A stretch of DNA of 64,000 nucleotides from Kineococcus mangrovi (GCF_041320705.1 NZ_JBGGTQ010000006.1:248001-312000), one strand, 5' to 3'; shown: positions 25,955 through 35,516, numbered from the stretch's first letter. Translations and numbers: made by a program. Notes: generated by a model not told the origin, from the sequence alone.

Positions 25955-26785
25955 ATGGGACTCATCGCCGTCACCGGCGCCACCGGACAGGTCGGGGGCC
26001 GGGTGGCCCGCGGCCTGTCGGCGGCCGGCGCCCCGCAGCGCCTCGTCGTGCGGGACCCGCGCCGCGCCCCCGACCTCGACGGCGCCGACGTGCGGGTCGC
26101 GAGCTACGACGACGGGGAGGCGCTGCGGCACGCGTTCGACGGGGCGGACGTGCTGCTGTTCGTCTCCGGCGGTGAGGACGCCGACCGGCTGGAGCAGCAC
26201 CGCACGGTCGTGGACGCGGCCGCCGCCGCGGGCGTCCGGCGGGTCGTCTACACGTCCTTCCTCGGCGCGTCCCCGACGAGCACCTTCACGTTCGCCCGCG
26301 ACCACGCTGCGACGGAGGACCTGCTGACCGCGGCGCGGTTCACGACGACGTTCCTGCGGGACAACTTCTACCTCGACGTCCTGCCCGCGTTCGTCGCCGA
26401 CGGTGCGCTGCGCGGGCCCGCGGGCACGGGCCGGGTCTCGGCGGTGGCCCGGGCCGACGTCGCCGAGGTCGCCCTGGCCGCTGTCCTCGACGAGGCGCAC
26501 GGCGGGCGCAGCTACGACCTCACCGGTCCGCGGGCCCTGTCGTTCGAGGAGGTCGCCGCGACGATCGCGCGGGTCCGGGGGATCCCCGTGGAGTTCGTCG
26601 ACGAGACCGTGGAGGAGGCCTACGCCTCCCGGGCCGCGTCGGGGGCCCCGCGCTGGATGGTCGACGGCTGGGTCAGCACGTACACGGCGATCGCCGCGGG
26701 GGAGCTGGAGACCGTCAGCGACGCGGTCCGCGCCGTCACCGGCCGGGCGCCGCGCAGCCTGGAGGACGTCCTCACCGGGGGCTGA
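25955..26785 (+). CDS. NmrA/YtfG-like NAD(P)-binding protein
   Basis: A 276-residue atypical short-chain dehydrogenase of the NmrA-like group. The dinucleotide motif GATGQVGGRVARGL is at residues 7-20, and RRVVYTSFLGA with a downstream FLRDNFYLDVLP stretch is typical of quinone/NADPH-sensing YtfG relatives. It may be a quinone oxidoreductase or a redox sensor; the sequence does not decide. It is convergent with the GGDEF gene, and the two 3' ends overlap by 14 bases. Confidence 0.85.
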   Translation: MGLIAVTGATGQVGGRVARGLSAAGAPQRLVVRDPRRAPDLDGADVRVASYDDGEALRHAFDGADVLLFVSGGEDADRLEQHRTVVDAAAAAGVRRVVYTSFLGASPTSTFTFARDHAATEDLLTAARFTTTFLRDNFYLDVLPAFVADGALRGPAGTGRVSAVARADVAEVALAAVLDEAHGGRSYDLTGPRALSFEEVAATIARVRGIPVEFVDETVEEAYASRAASGAPRWMVDGWVSTYTAIAAGELETVSDAVRAVTGRAPRSLEDVLTGG

Positions 26786-28394
26786 CCGGCCGGGCCACCA
26801 CGCGGTTGCGTCCGGCGGCCTTGGCGGCGTACAGCAGCTGGTCGGCCTGGCGCAGGAGCTCCCCACCGCCGTCGGGGTCCGGGCGGGCACCGACGACGGC
26901 ACCGAGCGACACCGTCACGCGCAACCCGTCGGCGACCTGGGACCAGTCGGCCTCTTCCACCTTGCGCCGCAACCGGTCCAGCCGTCGGCGGACCCCGTCC
27001 ACGGGACCGCCGGCGGGGGCGGAACCCCGCAGCACGCAGACGAGCGCGAACTCCTCGCCGCCGATCCGGGCGAGCAGGTCCTGGTGGCGCACGTCCTCGC
27101 GCAGCAGCGCCCCGAGCCGGCGCAGCACCTCGTCGCCGACGCCGTGCCCGTGCGTGTCGTTGACGACCTTGAAGTGGTCGACGTCGAGCAGGCAGACGCA
27201 GACCCGGTCGCCGTCGCCGGCGCCGGCCAGCAGCGCGGGCAGGGCCGCGTCGAAGGAGCGGCGGTTGCGCAGCCCGGTGAGCGGGTCCTCGTGCGCCTGC
27301 CGGTCCAGCGTCTCGGCGTGCGAGCGCAGCTGCTGCAGCTCCACGGTCTGCGTGAGCAACCGGGCCCGGACCTGGGCGGCCTCGGAACGCTGCCGGGTCT
27401 GCAGCGCGTGGAACCGTCGGTAGGCCTCCAGCGCACCCCGGAAGTCGCCGAGCTCCTCGTGGCAGCGGGCCAGCAGTTCCTGGGCCCGGACCAGGACGGT
27501 CGCGTCGTTCAGCGCGTCCGCCGTCCGCACCACCTCGGTGAACGACGCGGTGGCGGCCTCGAAGTCCCTGCGCCGCAGGGCGTCCATCGCGTACGCCTCC
27601 ACGACGCCGAGTTCCAGGCTCCGGTAGCCGTGCGTGCGGGCCAGGTCCCGGGCCGCCTCCAGGTCGCGCCGGGCCGGGCCCGGGTCGTCGAGGTAGCTGG
27701 TCAGGCCGCCGCGGTTGAGCAGCGTCAGGGCCCGCCGGTAGGGGTTGCCCGCCTCCTCGGCCAGGGCCAGCGACTGCCCCGACAGCTCCACGCCCCGCCG
27801 CAGGTCCCCCGCATCGACCGGTCGGCCGGAGTACGCGCGGTTCAGGACGAGGTCGGCCGTGTTCGTCAGCAGGCAGAACCGGGTCTCGCTCGTGACGTCC
27901 CGGCTGGTGAGTCCCGCGCTCGCCCGGTCGAACAGCTCGGCGGCCTCGTCGAAGTCGCCCATCGCCGAGCGGATCGTCCCGGCGCGGTTGAACGTGGCCG
28001 CGCGCAGGTCGGCGTCGTCGAGGGCCACCGCGCGGGCCGTGCTGCGCTCGATCGCCTCCAGCGCCTCGTCGAACAGCGCGAGCTGCAGGTAGGAGAAGGC
28101 GAGCAGGTTCAGGGCCTCGACCTGCCCGGGCACGTCCCCGAGCCGGTCGGCGACGGTGAACGCCTCCGCCCCGGCGCGGGCGGCGTCCTCCAGGTCCCCG
28201 AGGCGGGCCGCTTGGTTGCAGACGAGGCGCAGCGCCTCGGCCAGCGGGGGGTCGTCCCCGGCGGCCGCGGCCCGCGCGACGACGTGCTCGGCGAGCCGCC
28301 GGCCCTCGCGGTAGTCCCCGCGGGTGCGCGCCTGCTCGGAGCGGCGCAGCAGGACGGCGTCGTCCGCGTCCACGTCCACCGGCGTCCTCGTCAC
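26772..28394 (-). CDS. TPR-repeat diguanylate cyclase (GGDEF)
   Basis: A 540-residue cytoplasmic protein. The first 330 or so residues are helical repeats of the TPR kind (for example GDLEDAARAGAEAF, LALFDEALEAIERS, RRDFEAATASFTE), then a coiled linker (LLTQTVELQQLRSHAETL), then a GGDEF domain starting DPLTGLRNRRSFDAAL. The active site is RIGGEEFALV (GGEEF, competent), and the product-binding RxxD inhibitory site is present as RHQD five residues before it. It should make cyclic di-GMP, with the TPR part as sensor or docking platform; no membrane segment. GTG at 28394 has ccaggggg next to it. Confidence 0.92.
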   Translation of the reverse strand: MTRTPVDVDADDAVLLRRSEQARTRGDYREGRRLAEHVVARAAAAGDDPPLAEALRLVCNQAARLGDLEDAARAGAEAFTVADRLGDVPGQVEALNLLAFSYLQLALFDEALEAIERSTARAVALDDADLRAATFNRAGTIRSAMGDFDEAAELFDRASAGLTSRDVTSETRFCLLTNTADLVLNRAYSGRPVDAGDLRRGVELSGQSLALAEEAGNPYRRALTLLNRGGLTSYLDDPGPARRDLEAARDLARTHGYRSLELGVVEAYAMDALRRRDFEAATASFTEVVRTADALNDATVLVRAQELLARCHEELGDFRGALEAYRRFHALQTRQRSEAAQVRARLLTQTVELQQLRSHAETLDRQAHEDPLTGLRNRRSFDAALPALLAGAGDGDRVCVCLLDVDHFKVVNDTHGHGVGDEVLRRLGALLREDVRHQDLLARIGGEEFALVCVLRGSAPAGGPVDGVRRRLDRLRRKVEEADWSQVADGLRVTVSLGAVVGARPDPDGGGELLRQADQLLYAAKAAGRNRVVARPVSPR

Positions 28395-28454
28395 CCCCTG
28401 GTCATCGGTCCCCGGTCCCCGGTCTTGACACGGGCCACCCGGACGGGCGCTGCG

Positions 28455-28460
28455 TAGGGT
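28455..28460 (+). promoter_or_regulatory. -10 box, leaderless type, for the 28467 gene
   Basis: TAGGGT ends six bases before the GTG at 28467. A perfect TTGACA lies at 28425-28430, but the 24-base gap is too long for a normal -35 partner. Confidence 0.5.
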
Positions 28461-28466
28461 GCCCCG

Positions 28467-30128
28467 GTGCCAGGACCCCGTGACACCCTCGCCGGAACCC
28501 TCGAACGCCTCGACGGTACGCCCTACGCCCGCTACCGGTCCCTGACCGGTCGTGCCTGGCCCCTGCGGCAGGGGGCGACGGCGACCCTGCGGCACGGGCA
28601 GGCCGACCCCTTCGCCCCGCCCTCGCGGTGGGAGGTGCACTGCCCGCGGACCCCGTTCGCCGCCCTCGACCTCACCTCCCCGGTCCGCCGCCGCGCCCTC
28701 GCCGGGTTCCTCGCCCGCACCGCCCGGGCGGTCGCCGGACCGTTCCGCGTCGACGCGGGCGGGCAGGAGGTGCTGCAGCGCAGCAGTTGCGAGGTGTCCG
28801 CCGACGGGTCGACCGTCCTGCGCCTCGCCTACCCGCTGCCGGGGCCGCGACGGCGCATCGACGGCCGGCGGGCCGCCGCCGACCTCGCCGGGACGCTGCC
28901 GGACCTCCTCGACCACGTCCTCGGCGCCGACCTCGACGCGGCCCGCGCGTTCTGCGACGCCGTGCAGGACGCCGACCACCTGCGCTCGTCGCTGCCGGGG
29001 CTCGGGCTGGTCGCCTTCGTCGCCGACGGCGCGGTCCTGCCGCGGGCCAGCGGGGTCGACGACCGGCCCCTGCCCGGCGCGGTCCCGTTCACGTCCCCGC
29101 CCTCGCTGCGCGTCGAGGTCGACCTGCCCCACCGCGGCCGCACGACCGGCGCGGGCGTCCCCACGGGGGTGACCGTGCTCGTGGGCGGGGGTTTCCACGG
29201 CAAGTCGACGCTGCTGCGGGCGCTGGAGGCCGGGGTCCACGACCACGTGCCCGGCGACGGCCGGGAGCTCGTGGTCACCGACCCCGGTGCCGCCGCCGTC
29301 CGCGCCGAGGACGGCCGGGCGGTGACCCGGGTCGACGTGGGCGCGTTCGTCAGCGGGCTGCCCGGCGGCGCCGACCCGCGGGACTTCTCCACGGCCGACG
29401 CGTCGGGGTCGACGTCCCAGGCCGCCGCCACCGTCGAGGCGCTGGAGGCCGGCTCGCGCGTGCTGCTGCTCGACGAGGACACCACCGCGACGAACCTCAT
29501 GGTCCGCGACGCCCGCATGCAGGAACTCGTCGCCAAGGCGTCCGAACCGCTGAACCCGTTCGTCGACCTCGTCCAGTCCCTCTCCGAGGACCACGGCGTG
29601 TCCACCGTCGTCGTCGTCGGGTCCAGCGGCGACTACCTCGACGTCGCCGACCGCGTGCTGCTCCTGGACTCCTACCGCTGCCACGACGTCACCGGACGGG
29701 CCCGCGAGGTCGCCCGCCGCCCCACCGGCCGGGTCGTCGAGGCCGGCACGTTCCCCCGGGTGCGCGAACGGGTCCCGGACCCCGCCGGCGTCGACACGAC
29801 CGCGCGGGGCCGGCGGCGGGTGTCCGCCGTCGGCACCGACACCCTGCGGCTGGGCGAGCACGACGTCGACGTGCGCGCCGTGCGGCAGTTCACCGACGCC
29901 GGCCAGGTGACCGGTGCCGGCCTCGCGCTCGACCACGCCGTCGCGGCCGGCCACCTCGACGGCCGCCGGACGCTGCCGGAGGTCCTGGACCGCCTCGAGG
30001 CCGACCTGACCGGGCCCACCGCGGACTGGACCGGCGGGGCCGCCGCCGACGTCGCCGTGCCCCGCCGGCACGAGGTGGCCGCCGCGCTGAACCGGCTGCG
30101 GTCGGTGCGGGTGCGCGAACTGCGCTGA
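28467..30128 (+). CDS. ABC-class ATPase of the PF09818 family
   Basis: A 553-residue predicted ATPase of the group named ABC_ATPase, distinct from transporter ATPases. The N-terminal third is family-specific; the P-loop is GGGFHGKSTLLRALEAG near residue 241, Walker B is RVLLLDEDTTATN near 332, and VVVVGSSGDYLDVADRV follows. It has no membrane partner genes nearby. A homologue in trypanosomes (MRB1590) takes part in RNA editing and the family likely acts on nucleic acid, but the bacterial role is unknown to me. It is divergent from the TPR-GGDEF gene and 62 bases before the GGDEF-EAL gene. Confidence 0.85.
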   Translation: MPGPRDTLAGTLERLDGTPYARYRSLTGRAWPLRQGATATLRHGQADPFAPPSRWEVHCPRTPFAALDLTSPVRRRALAGFLARTARAVAGPFRVDAGGQEVLQRSSCEVSADGSTVLRLAYPLPGPRRRIDGRRAAADLAGTLPDLLDHVLGADLDAARAFCDAVQDADHLRSSLPGLGLVAFVADGAVLPRASGVDDRPLPGAVPFTSPPSLRVEVDLPHRGRTTGAGVPTGVTVLVGGGFHGKSTLLRALEAGVHDHVPGDGRELVVTDPGAAAVRAEDGRAVTRVDVGAFVSGLPGGADPRDFSTADASGSTSQAAATVEALEAGSRVLLLDEDTTATNLMVRDARMQELVAKASEPLNPFVDLVQSLSEDHGVSTVVVVGSSGDYLDVADRVLLLDSYRCHDVTGRAREVARRPTGRVVEAGTFPRVRERVPDPAGVDTTARGRRRVSAVGTDTLRLGEHDVDVRAVRQFTDAGQVTGAGLALDHAVAAGHLDGRRTLPEVLDRLEADLTGPTADWTGGAAADVAVPRRHEVAAALNRLRSVRVRELR

Positions 30129-30190
30129 CCGCCCGCGCCGACGTTCGACCCGAACGGCGCAGCCAGCCGCCCCCCGGCGTGACCGATGTC

Positions 30191-32413
30191 ATGCGGGTGA
30201 CCCCCCGTCCGAGCCTGGCCAGAGCGCGCGCCGCCCTGCTCGCCCTCGCGGCCGGTCTCACCGTCGGAGCCGTCCTCCTGGGCGCGCCCCCCGCGCGCAC
30301 CCACCTGGTCCTGTTCGCCGCGCAACTGGCCGGCGTGCTGGTCCTGGTGCTCGCCGGCCGGCGCGAGGCCGCCGTCTGGCGCTGGTGGGCGGGCGCTCTC
30401 GCGGTGATCGCCCTGGGACCGGCGGCCCTGGCCACCGTCGACCTCGCGGCGGGCGCGCTGCCCGGCTTCTCGGTCGTGGTCGCGACCCCGCTGGTCTACG
30501 CGGCCCTCGTGCGGTGGAACCGGTTCCGCACGTACGTCTCCGACCCCGGGGACTGGCTCAACGGGCTCAGCGCCGTCGTCGCGCTCGCCGCGGCGGTGCT
30601 CGTGGCGCAACGGTGGTTCGGCTTCCTGCCCGCCGCCTGGCCCTCCTGGCAGGAGCAGCTGTGGGCGCTCGTCGTCTCCTCGCTCGTCATCCTGCTCGGG
30701 ACGGCGGCCACGGTCGCCGGCGTCGGCGGCCTGTCGCGCGACGTGCGGATGTGGCTCGTCCTGCTCGTCCTGGCCGGGCTCATCACGCTCAACCTGAGTC
30801 TTCGCGGGGGTCCCTCGGACGGTCCGCACACCCAGCTCGGCTGGACCGTGGCCACCCTGGGCATCGCCCTGGCCTCCGTCCTGCCCCGTCGCGCCGTCCC
30901 GGTCCCGGCGACCAGCCAGGCCCCCGCGGTGGGCGCGCTCCTCGTCCTCCTCCTGGCGGCGGCCGCGCTCGGCCTCGACGGCCACCGCGACGGCTGGACC
31001 GCCTCCTGCTACGCCGCGGCCGCCGTCGTCGGCATCAGCCTGCGGATGGTCCACCTCGTCCGCGAGCTCAAGCACCTCGCGGACTCCCGCCAGCAGGCGC
31101 TCACCGACGAGCTGACGGGCACGGGCAACCGCCGGGCCCTCCTGCGCGAGCTGGACCTGCTCGTGGCCGACGGCCGTGCCGGAGCCCTGCTGCTCCTGGA
31201 CGTCGACCGGTTCAAGGAGGTCAACGACCGCGACGGCCACCACGCCGGGGACGACCTGCTGCGCCGCGTCGTGGCGGCCGCCCGGCACGCCCTGCCCCCC
31301 GACGCGGTGCTGACGCGCATCGGCGGTGACGAGTTCGCCGTCCTGCTGCCCGGCCGCGACGAGTGCCAGGCCGCGCGCATCGGGCAGGCCGTGCACGCGG
31401 CCGTCGTCGAACGGGCCGAGATCGGGGTGTCCGTGGGTGTGCGCTCCGGCCCGGCCGGTGCGCTGGACGCCGACCGCCTGCTGCGCCAGGCCGACACCGC
31501 CATGTACTCGGCCAAGACCGCCGGGGGCGGGGTCAGCGTCTACGACTCCGAGGTCGACGCCCGGCTGCGCGAACGCGCCGGTCTCGCCGACGAGGTGCGC
31601 CGCCTCGTGCGGTCCGGCCACGAGCGCATGGGGCGCGAGGTCGTCCTGCACTACCAGCCCCAGGTCGACCTCACGAGCGGTCGCGTCGTCGGCGTGGAGG
31701 CCCTCGTCCGCTGGCAGCACCCGACCCGGGGGTTGCTGCCGCCGCTGGTGTTCCTGCCGCTGGTCGAGGAACTCGGCCTCATGCAGCTGCTCACCGGGCA
31801 CGTGCTGCGCCGCGCCGCCGCCGAGGCCGCGACCTGGAGCCACGACGGGGTGCCCCTGCGCATCTCCGTCAACGTCTCCGCCAGCTGCCTGGGGCACCCG
31901 GACCTGCTGCCGCTGGTCGACGAGGTCCTGACCGGCAGCGGTCTCGCGCCCGGGCGGCTGGTCCTGGAGGTCACCGAGACCACGCTCATGGCCGACCCCG
32001 ACCTGGCGCTCGCCGTCACGCACGCCCTCACCCACCGCGGCGTCCAGCTCAGCATCGACGACTACGGGACGGGCTACTCCTCCCTGGCGTACCTGACCGA
32101 CCTGCCCGCCACCGAGCTCAAGCTGGACCGGGCGTTCACCGTCCGGGTGCTCGGCGAACCGCGGACGGCGGAGATCGTCGAGGCCACCGTCGCCCTCGCG
32201 CACCGGCTGGGTCTGCGCGTCGTCGCCGAGGGGGTGGAGGACGAGGAGACCCGGGCGGTGCTGCACGGGCTCGACGTCGACGAGTCCCAGGGGTACCTGC
32301 ACGCCCGCCCGTTGCCGCCGGCGGACCTGGTGCGCTGGCTGACGACCGTGCCGTGCCCGGGCCGCCCGGGCCGCCCGGCCCTGGTCGTGGGGTCGGAGTC
32401 CCGGGACCGCTGA
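30191..32413 (+). CDS. Membrane GGDEF-EAL cyclic di-GMP enzyme
   Basis: A 740-residue protein with about eight hydrophobic segments in the first 285 residues, then a GGDEF domain (DELTGTGNRRALLREL; active site RIGGDEFAVL, with no RxxD inhibitory site at the usual place) and an EAL domain. EAL residues look complete: EALVRWQHP, the Asn of SVNVSA, VTETTL, IDDYGTGYSSL, LKLDR, AEGVED and QGY. It could synthesise or, more likely, degrade cyclic di-GMP under control of the membrane part. An in-frame GTG at 30179 is an alternative start; neither has a good ribosome site. Confidence 0.92.
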   Translation: MRVTPRPSLARARAALLALAAGLTVGAVLLGAPPARTHLVLFAAQLAGVLVLVLAGRREAAVWRWWAGALAVIALGPAALATVDLAAGALPGFSVVVATPLVYAALVRWNRFRTYVSDPGDWLNGLSAVVALAAAVLVAQRWFGFLPAAWPSWQEQLWALVVSSLVILLGTAATVAGVGGLSRDVRMWLVLLVLAGLITLNLSLRGGPSDGPHTQLGWTVATLGIALASVLPRRAVPVPATSQAPAVGALLVLLLAAAALGLDGHRDGWTASCYAAAAVVGISLRMVHLVRELKHLADSRQQALTDELTGTGNRRALLRELDLLVADGRAGALLLLDVDRFKEVNDRDGHHAGDDLLRRVVAAARHALPPDAVLTRIGGDEFAVLLPGRDECQAARIGQAVHAAVVERAEIGVSVGVRSGPAGALDADRLLRQADTAMYSAKTAGGGVSVYDSEVDARLRERAGLADEVRRLVRSGHERMGREVVLHYQPQVDLTSGRVVGVEALVRWQHPTRGLLPPLVFLPLVEELGLMQLLTGHVLRRAAAEAATWSHDGVPLRISVNVSASCLGHPDLLPLVDEVLTGSGLAPGRLVLEVTETTLMADPDLALAVTHALTHRGVQLSIDDYGTGYSSLAYLTDLPATELKLDRAFTVRVLGEPRTAEIVEATVALAHRLGLRVVAEGVEDEETRAVLHGLDVDESQGYLHARPLPPADLVRWLTTVPCPGRPGRPALVVGSESRDR

Positions 32414-32428
32414 CGGCTCGGGGTGCCC

Positions 32429-33136
32429 TCAGGCCCCGTGGAGCTCCCCGGTGACGATGGCGATGTGCTCGCGGACGTTGCGCTCGGCGTCGGTGCCGTC
32501 CCCGCGGGCGATGGCGCGGGCAGCGGCCAGGTGCGCGTCGAGCGTGCCCGGCGCCGGGTCCGCCGGGGTCAGACCTCGCTCGGCCCGCCCGACGAGGATC
32601 TCGCGGACCGGGCCGGCCAGTTCGGCGTAGAGGGGGTTCCCGCTCGCCGCGAGCAGCAGCGCGTGGAAGTCGATGTCGACCCGCAGGTACTCGGGGGAGT
32701 CCCCCAGGCCCGCGCTGCCGAGGCGCACCAGCTCCTCCGCCAGCCGCACCAGACCGTCCCGCTGGGCCTGGTCGGCCCGTCCGGCCGCCAGCCGGGCCGC
32801 GGCGGGTTCGAGGGCCGCGCGCAGTTCCACCAGCTCGAGCAGGTGGGTCTGCCGCAGCGGCCCGTCCAGGGTCCACCGGATCGTCTGCGCGCCCAGCACG
32901 TGCCAGGAGCTGCGCGGCTGGACGGTGATCCCGACGCGGCGGCGGGAACGGACCAGGCCGAGGGACTCGAGCACGCGGACGGCTTCGCGGGCCACCGTGC
33001 GGCTGGTGCCGGTGTCGGCCTCGATGCCCGCGAGCGTGATCACCGAACCCGCGGGCAGGTCGCCGCAGGTGATGCGCCGGCCGAGGGTGTCCAGGACGCT
33101 GCCGTGGGTGCGCGAGGCGGAGCTCGGACCGGTCAT
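32429..33136 (-). CDS. FadR-type GntR regulator, probable gluconate-operon repressor
   Basis: A 235-residue regulator: winged-helix domain at residues 14-78 (TSRTVAREAVRVLESLGLV recognition region) followed by an FCD ligand domain with the metal-binding pattern (DIDFHALLLAASGN, then a closing REHIAIV). It is divergent from gntP and the two dehydrogenase genes, with a palindrome in the 186-base gap, so it most likely represses them and itself until gluconate or a relative binds. ATG at 33136 has gagggg upstream. Confidence 0.88.
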   Translation of the reverse strand: MTGPSSASRTHGSVLDTLGRRITCGDLPAGSVITLAGIEADTGTSRTVAREAVRVLESLGLVRSRRRVGITVQPRSSWHVLGAQTIRWTLDGPLRQTHLLELVELRAALEPAAARLAAGRADQAQRDGLVRLAEELVRLGSAGLGDSPEYLRVDIDFHALLLAASGNPLYAELAGPVREILVGRAERGLTPADPAPGTLDAHLAAARAIARGDGTDAERNVREHIAIVTGELHGA

Positions 33137-33186
33137 GGACCCCTCACGATCGTCGTGCCACCGGTCCCGTCACCAGGGCGAGTAGA

Positions 33187-33199
33187 AAAGTACTACTTT
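33187..33199. promoter_or_regulatory. Palindromic operator between gntR-like gene and gntP
   Basis: AAAGTA-C-TACTTT is a perfect inverted repeat with a single central base, inside an AT-rich island (33181-33200) that stands out in this GC-rich window. It lies in the shared intergenic region, 51 bases from the regulator start and 124 bases before gntP, as expected for a FadR-type operator. The arms also supply TACTTT-like -10 boxes. Confidence 0.6.
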
Positions 33200-33322
33200 C
33201 CATGACACCCTGCCCGGACCTGGCGCCGGTGGCAGCGGTCATCAGCGCCGGCGCACCGCACCGAGCGCCCCGGTGGTCCTCCCACCCGCGGCGCGACCTC
33301 CGTTCACCGTAGAAGGAAGTCA

Positions 33323-34714
33323 ATGGAAGACTGGACTCAAACGCTCGGAGCAGGTCCGCTCCTGGGCATCGCAGCGGGCGCGATCGCCCTGATCCTCGTG
33401 CTCGTCATCGTCTTCAAGCTGCACGCGTTCCTGACGCTGATCATCGTCTCGGCCCTCACCGCCATCGCCACGGGCATCCCGACGAACCAGATCGCCAGCA
33501 CGCTGGTCAGCGGTTTCGGGACCACCCTGGGCTCCGTCGCCCTGCTCGTCGGTCTCGGGGCCATGCTCGGCCGGCTCGTGGAGTCCTCCGGCGGCGCCCG
33601 GGTCCTGGCCGACAAGATGATCGACGTCTTCGGCGAGAAGCGGGCACCGTTCGCCCTGGGCGTCGCCTCGCTCGTCATGGGTTTCCCGATCTTCTTCGAC
33701 GCGGGCCTCATCGTCATGCTGCCCATCGTCTTCGCGGTCGCGCGCCGCATGGGCGGGCGCTCGATGCTGCTGTACGGCCTCAGCTCCGCCGCCGCGTTCT
33801 CCGTCATGCACGTGTTCCTGCCCCCGCACCCCGGCCCCGTCTCGGCGACCGACCTGCTCGGCGCCAACATCGGCGTCGTCCTGCTCGCCGGCCTGGTCGT
33901 GGCGTTCCCGCTCTGGTACGTCTCGGGGTACCTGTGGGCCAAGGTCGCCAACGCCCGCAACCCGCTGCCGGTGCTGTCGCTGTTCGGCAGCGAGGACGAC
34001 GACGTGCAGGCGCAGAACCCGCCGAAGGCCGGGACCGTCATGGCGATCCTCGCCGTGCCGCTCGTGCTCATCCTCATGAACACCCTGTTCAGCACGCTCG
34101 GGACCTTCGGCGCGGTCGACGCCGACAACACCGTCGTCCAGGCGCTGGTGTTCATCGGGACGAGCTCCGTCGCGCTGCTCATCAGCGTCCTCGTCGCCGC
34201 CCTCGTCCTGGGCCGCGCCCGCGGCGTCCGGGGTTCGGCGCTGGAGAAGACGCTCGACAGCGCCCTCGGGCCGATCTGCTCGGTCGTCCTCATCACCGGC
34301 GCCGGCGGCATGTTCGGCGGCGTCCTGCGCACCTCCGGCATCGGTGACGCCCTGTCGACGACCCTCGGCGACCTCGGCCTGCCCGTCATCGTCGCGGCCT
34401 GGTTCATCGCCGCCATCCTGCGCCTGGCCCAGGGGTCGGCCACGGTCGCGCTCGTCACGGCCGCGGGCCTGGTGGCCCCGGCGGTCGCCGCGGCCGACCT
34501 GAACCCGGTGCAGCTGGCCGCGGTCGTGCTCGCCACCGCCGCCGGTTCGGTGTTCGCCGGTCACGTCAACGACTCCGGGTTCTGGCTCGTCGGCCGCCTC
34601 ATGGGCATGGACGTGAAGACGACGCTGAAGACCTGGACCGTGCAGCAGGCCATCGAGTCCGTCCTGGGGTTCGCGGCCGCGCTGCTCGTGTTCGCGGTCG
34701 GCGCCGCGTTCTGA
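33323..34714 (+). CDS. gntP: GntP-family gluconate:H+ symporter
   Basis: A 463-residue membrane permease with about twelve to fourteen hydrophobic segments, matching the gluconate permease family: LGAMLGRLVESSGGA, GFPIFFDAGLIVMLPI, MHVFLPPHPGPVSA, AQGSATVAL and the closing AGHVNDSGFWLV. It should bring gluconate or an idonate-like sugar acid into the cell. ATG at 33323 has agaaggaa four bases upstream. It is first in a three-gene operon with the two dehydrogenases, under the divergent FadR-type regulator. Confidence 0.94.
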   Translation: MEDWTQTLGAGPLLGIAAGAIALILVLVIVFKLHAFLTLIIVSALTAIATGIPTNQIASTLVSGFGTTLGSVALLVGLGAMLGRLVESSGGARVLADKMIDVFGEKRAPFALGVASLVMGFPIFFDAGLIVMLPIVFAVARRMGGRSMLLYGLSSAAAFSVMHVFLPPHPGPVSATDLLGANIGVVLLAGLVVAFPLWYVSGYLWAKVANARNPLPVLSLFGSEDDDVQAQNPPKAGTVMAILAVPLVLILMNTLFSTLGTFGAVDADNTVVQALVFIGTSSVALLISVLVAALVLGRARGVRGSALEKTLDSALGPICSVVLITGAGGMFGGVLRTSGIGDALSTTLGDLGLPVIVAAWFIAAILRLAQGSATVALVTAAGLVAPAVAAADLNPVQLAAVVLATAAGSVFAGHVNDSGFWLVGRLMGMDVKTTLKTWTVQQAIESVLGFAAALLVFAVGAAF

Positions 34715-34748
34715 CCCCGTCCCGCCCCACCCGCCAGGAGCCGCACCC

Positions 34749-35516
34749 GTGACCGACCTCTTCGACCTCACCGGCCGGACCGCCCTCGTGACGGGGTCCT
34801 CCCGCGGGCTCGGCCAGTCCCTCGCCCTCGCGCTGGCCCGCGCCGGGGCGCGGGTGACGCTGCACGGCCGCGACGCGGCCGCCCTCACCACCGCCGCCGA
34901 CCTGCTCGACCGGGAGACCGGCACGCGCCCGGCCACCGTCGCCTTCGACGTCACCGACGCCGCCGCCGTCGAGGCCGCCGTCGGCGGCCTGCTGGCCGAT
35001 CAGGGCGCCCCGGACGTCCTCGTCAACAACGCCGGCCTGCAGCGGCGCGCACCGTTCACGGAGTTCTCCGTGGCCGACTGGGACGCCGTCATCGCCTCGA
35101 ACCTGTCGGGCGTCTTCTACGTCTCGCGCTTCGTGGCCCCGGGCATGGTCGAGCGCGGTTCCGGCAAGATCGTCAACATCGCGAGCGTGCAGTCGGTGCT
35201 GGCCCGTCAGACCATCGCCCCGTACTCGGCCTCCAAGGGCGGGGTCGCCCAGCTGACCCGCGGCATGGCCGCCGACCTCGCGCGGCACAACGTGCAGGTG
35301 AACACCATCTCCCCGGGCTACTTCGCGACCGAGATGAACACCGCCCTGTGGCAGGACCCCGAGTTCGACGCGTGGCTGCGCCAGCGCACCCCCGCCCGGC
35401 GCTGGGGCCGGGTCGAGGAGCTGCAGGGCACCCTCGTCTACCTCGCCTCGAGCGCCAGCGACTTCGTCTCGGGGCAGAACATCTTCGTCGACGGCGGGAT
35501 GACGAGCGTCGTCTGA
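34749..35516 (+). CDS. Gluconate 5-dehydrogenase (SDR)
   Basis: A 255-residue classical short-chain dehydrogenase: TGSSRGLGQSLALAL dinucleotide motif near residue 16, NNAG near 93, catalytic Ser in NIASVQS and YSASKGG near 160-164. Close in style to IdnO/Gno, which interconvert gluconate and 5-ketogluconate with NADP(H). Position after gntP and before an idonate-type dehydrogenase supports this role. GTG start with caggag upstream. Confidence 0.88.
   Translation: MTDLFDLTGRTALVTGSSRGLGQSLALALARAGARVTLHGRDAAALTTAADLLDRETGTRPATVAFDVTDAAAVEAAVGGLLADQGAPDVLVNNAGLQRRAPFTEFSVADWDAVIASNLSGVFYVSRFVAPGMVERGSGKIVNIASVQSVLARQTIAPYSASKGGVAQLTRGMAADLARHNVQVNTISPGYFATEMNTALWQDPEFDAWLRQRTPARRWGRVEELQGTLVYLASSASDFVSGQNIFVDGGMTSVV

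Noticed and set aside
28425-28460. Classical promoter TTGACA ... TAGGGT before the PF09818 gene
   Set aside because: The gap is 24 bases, too long for a normal -35/-10 pair. Only the -10 box is kept.
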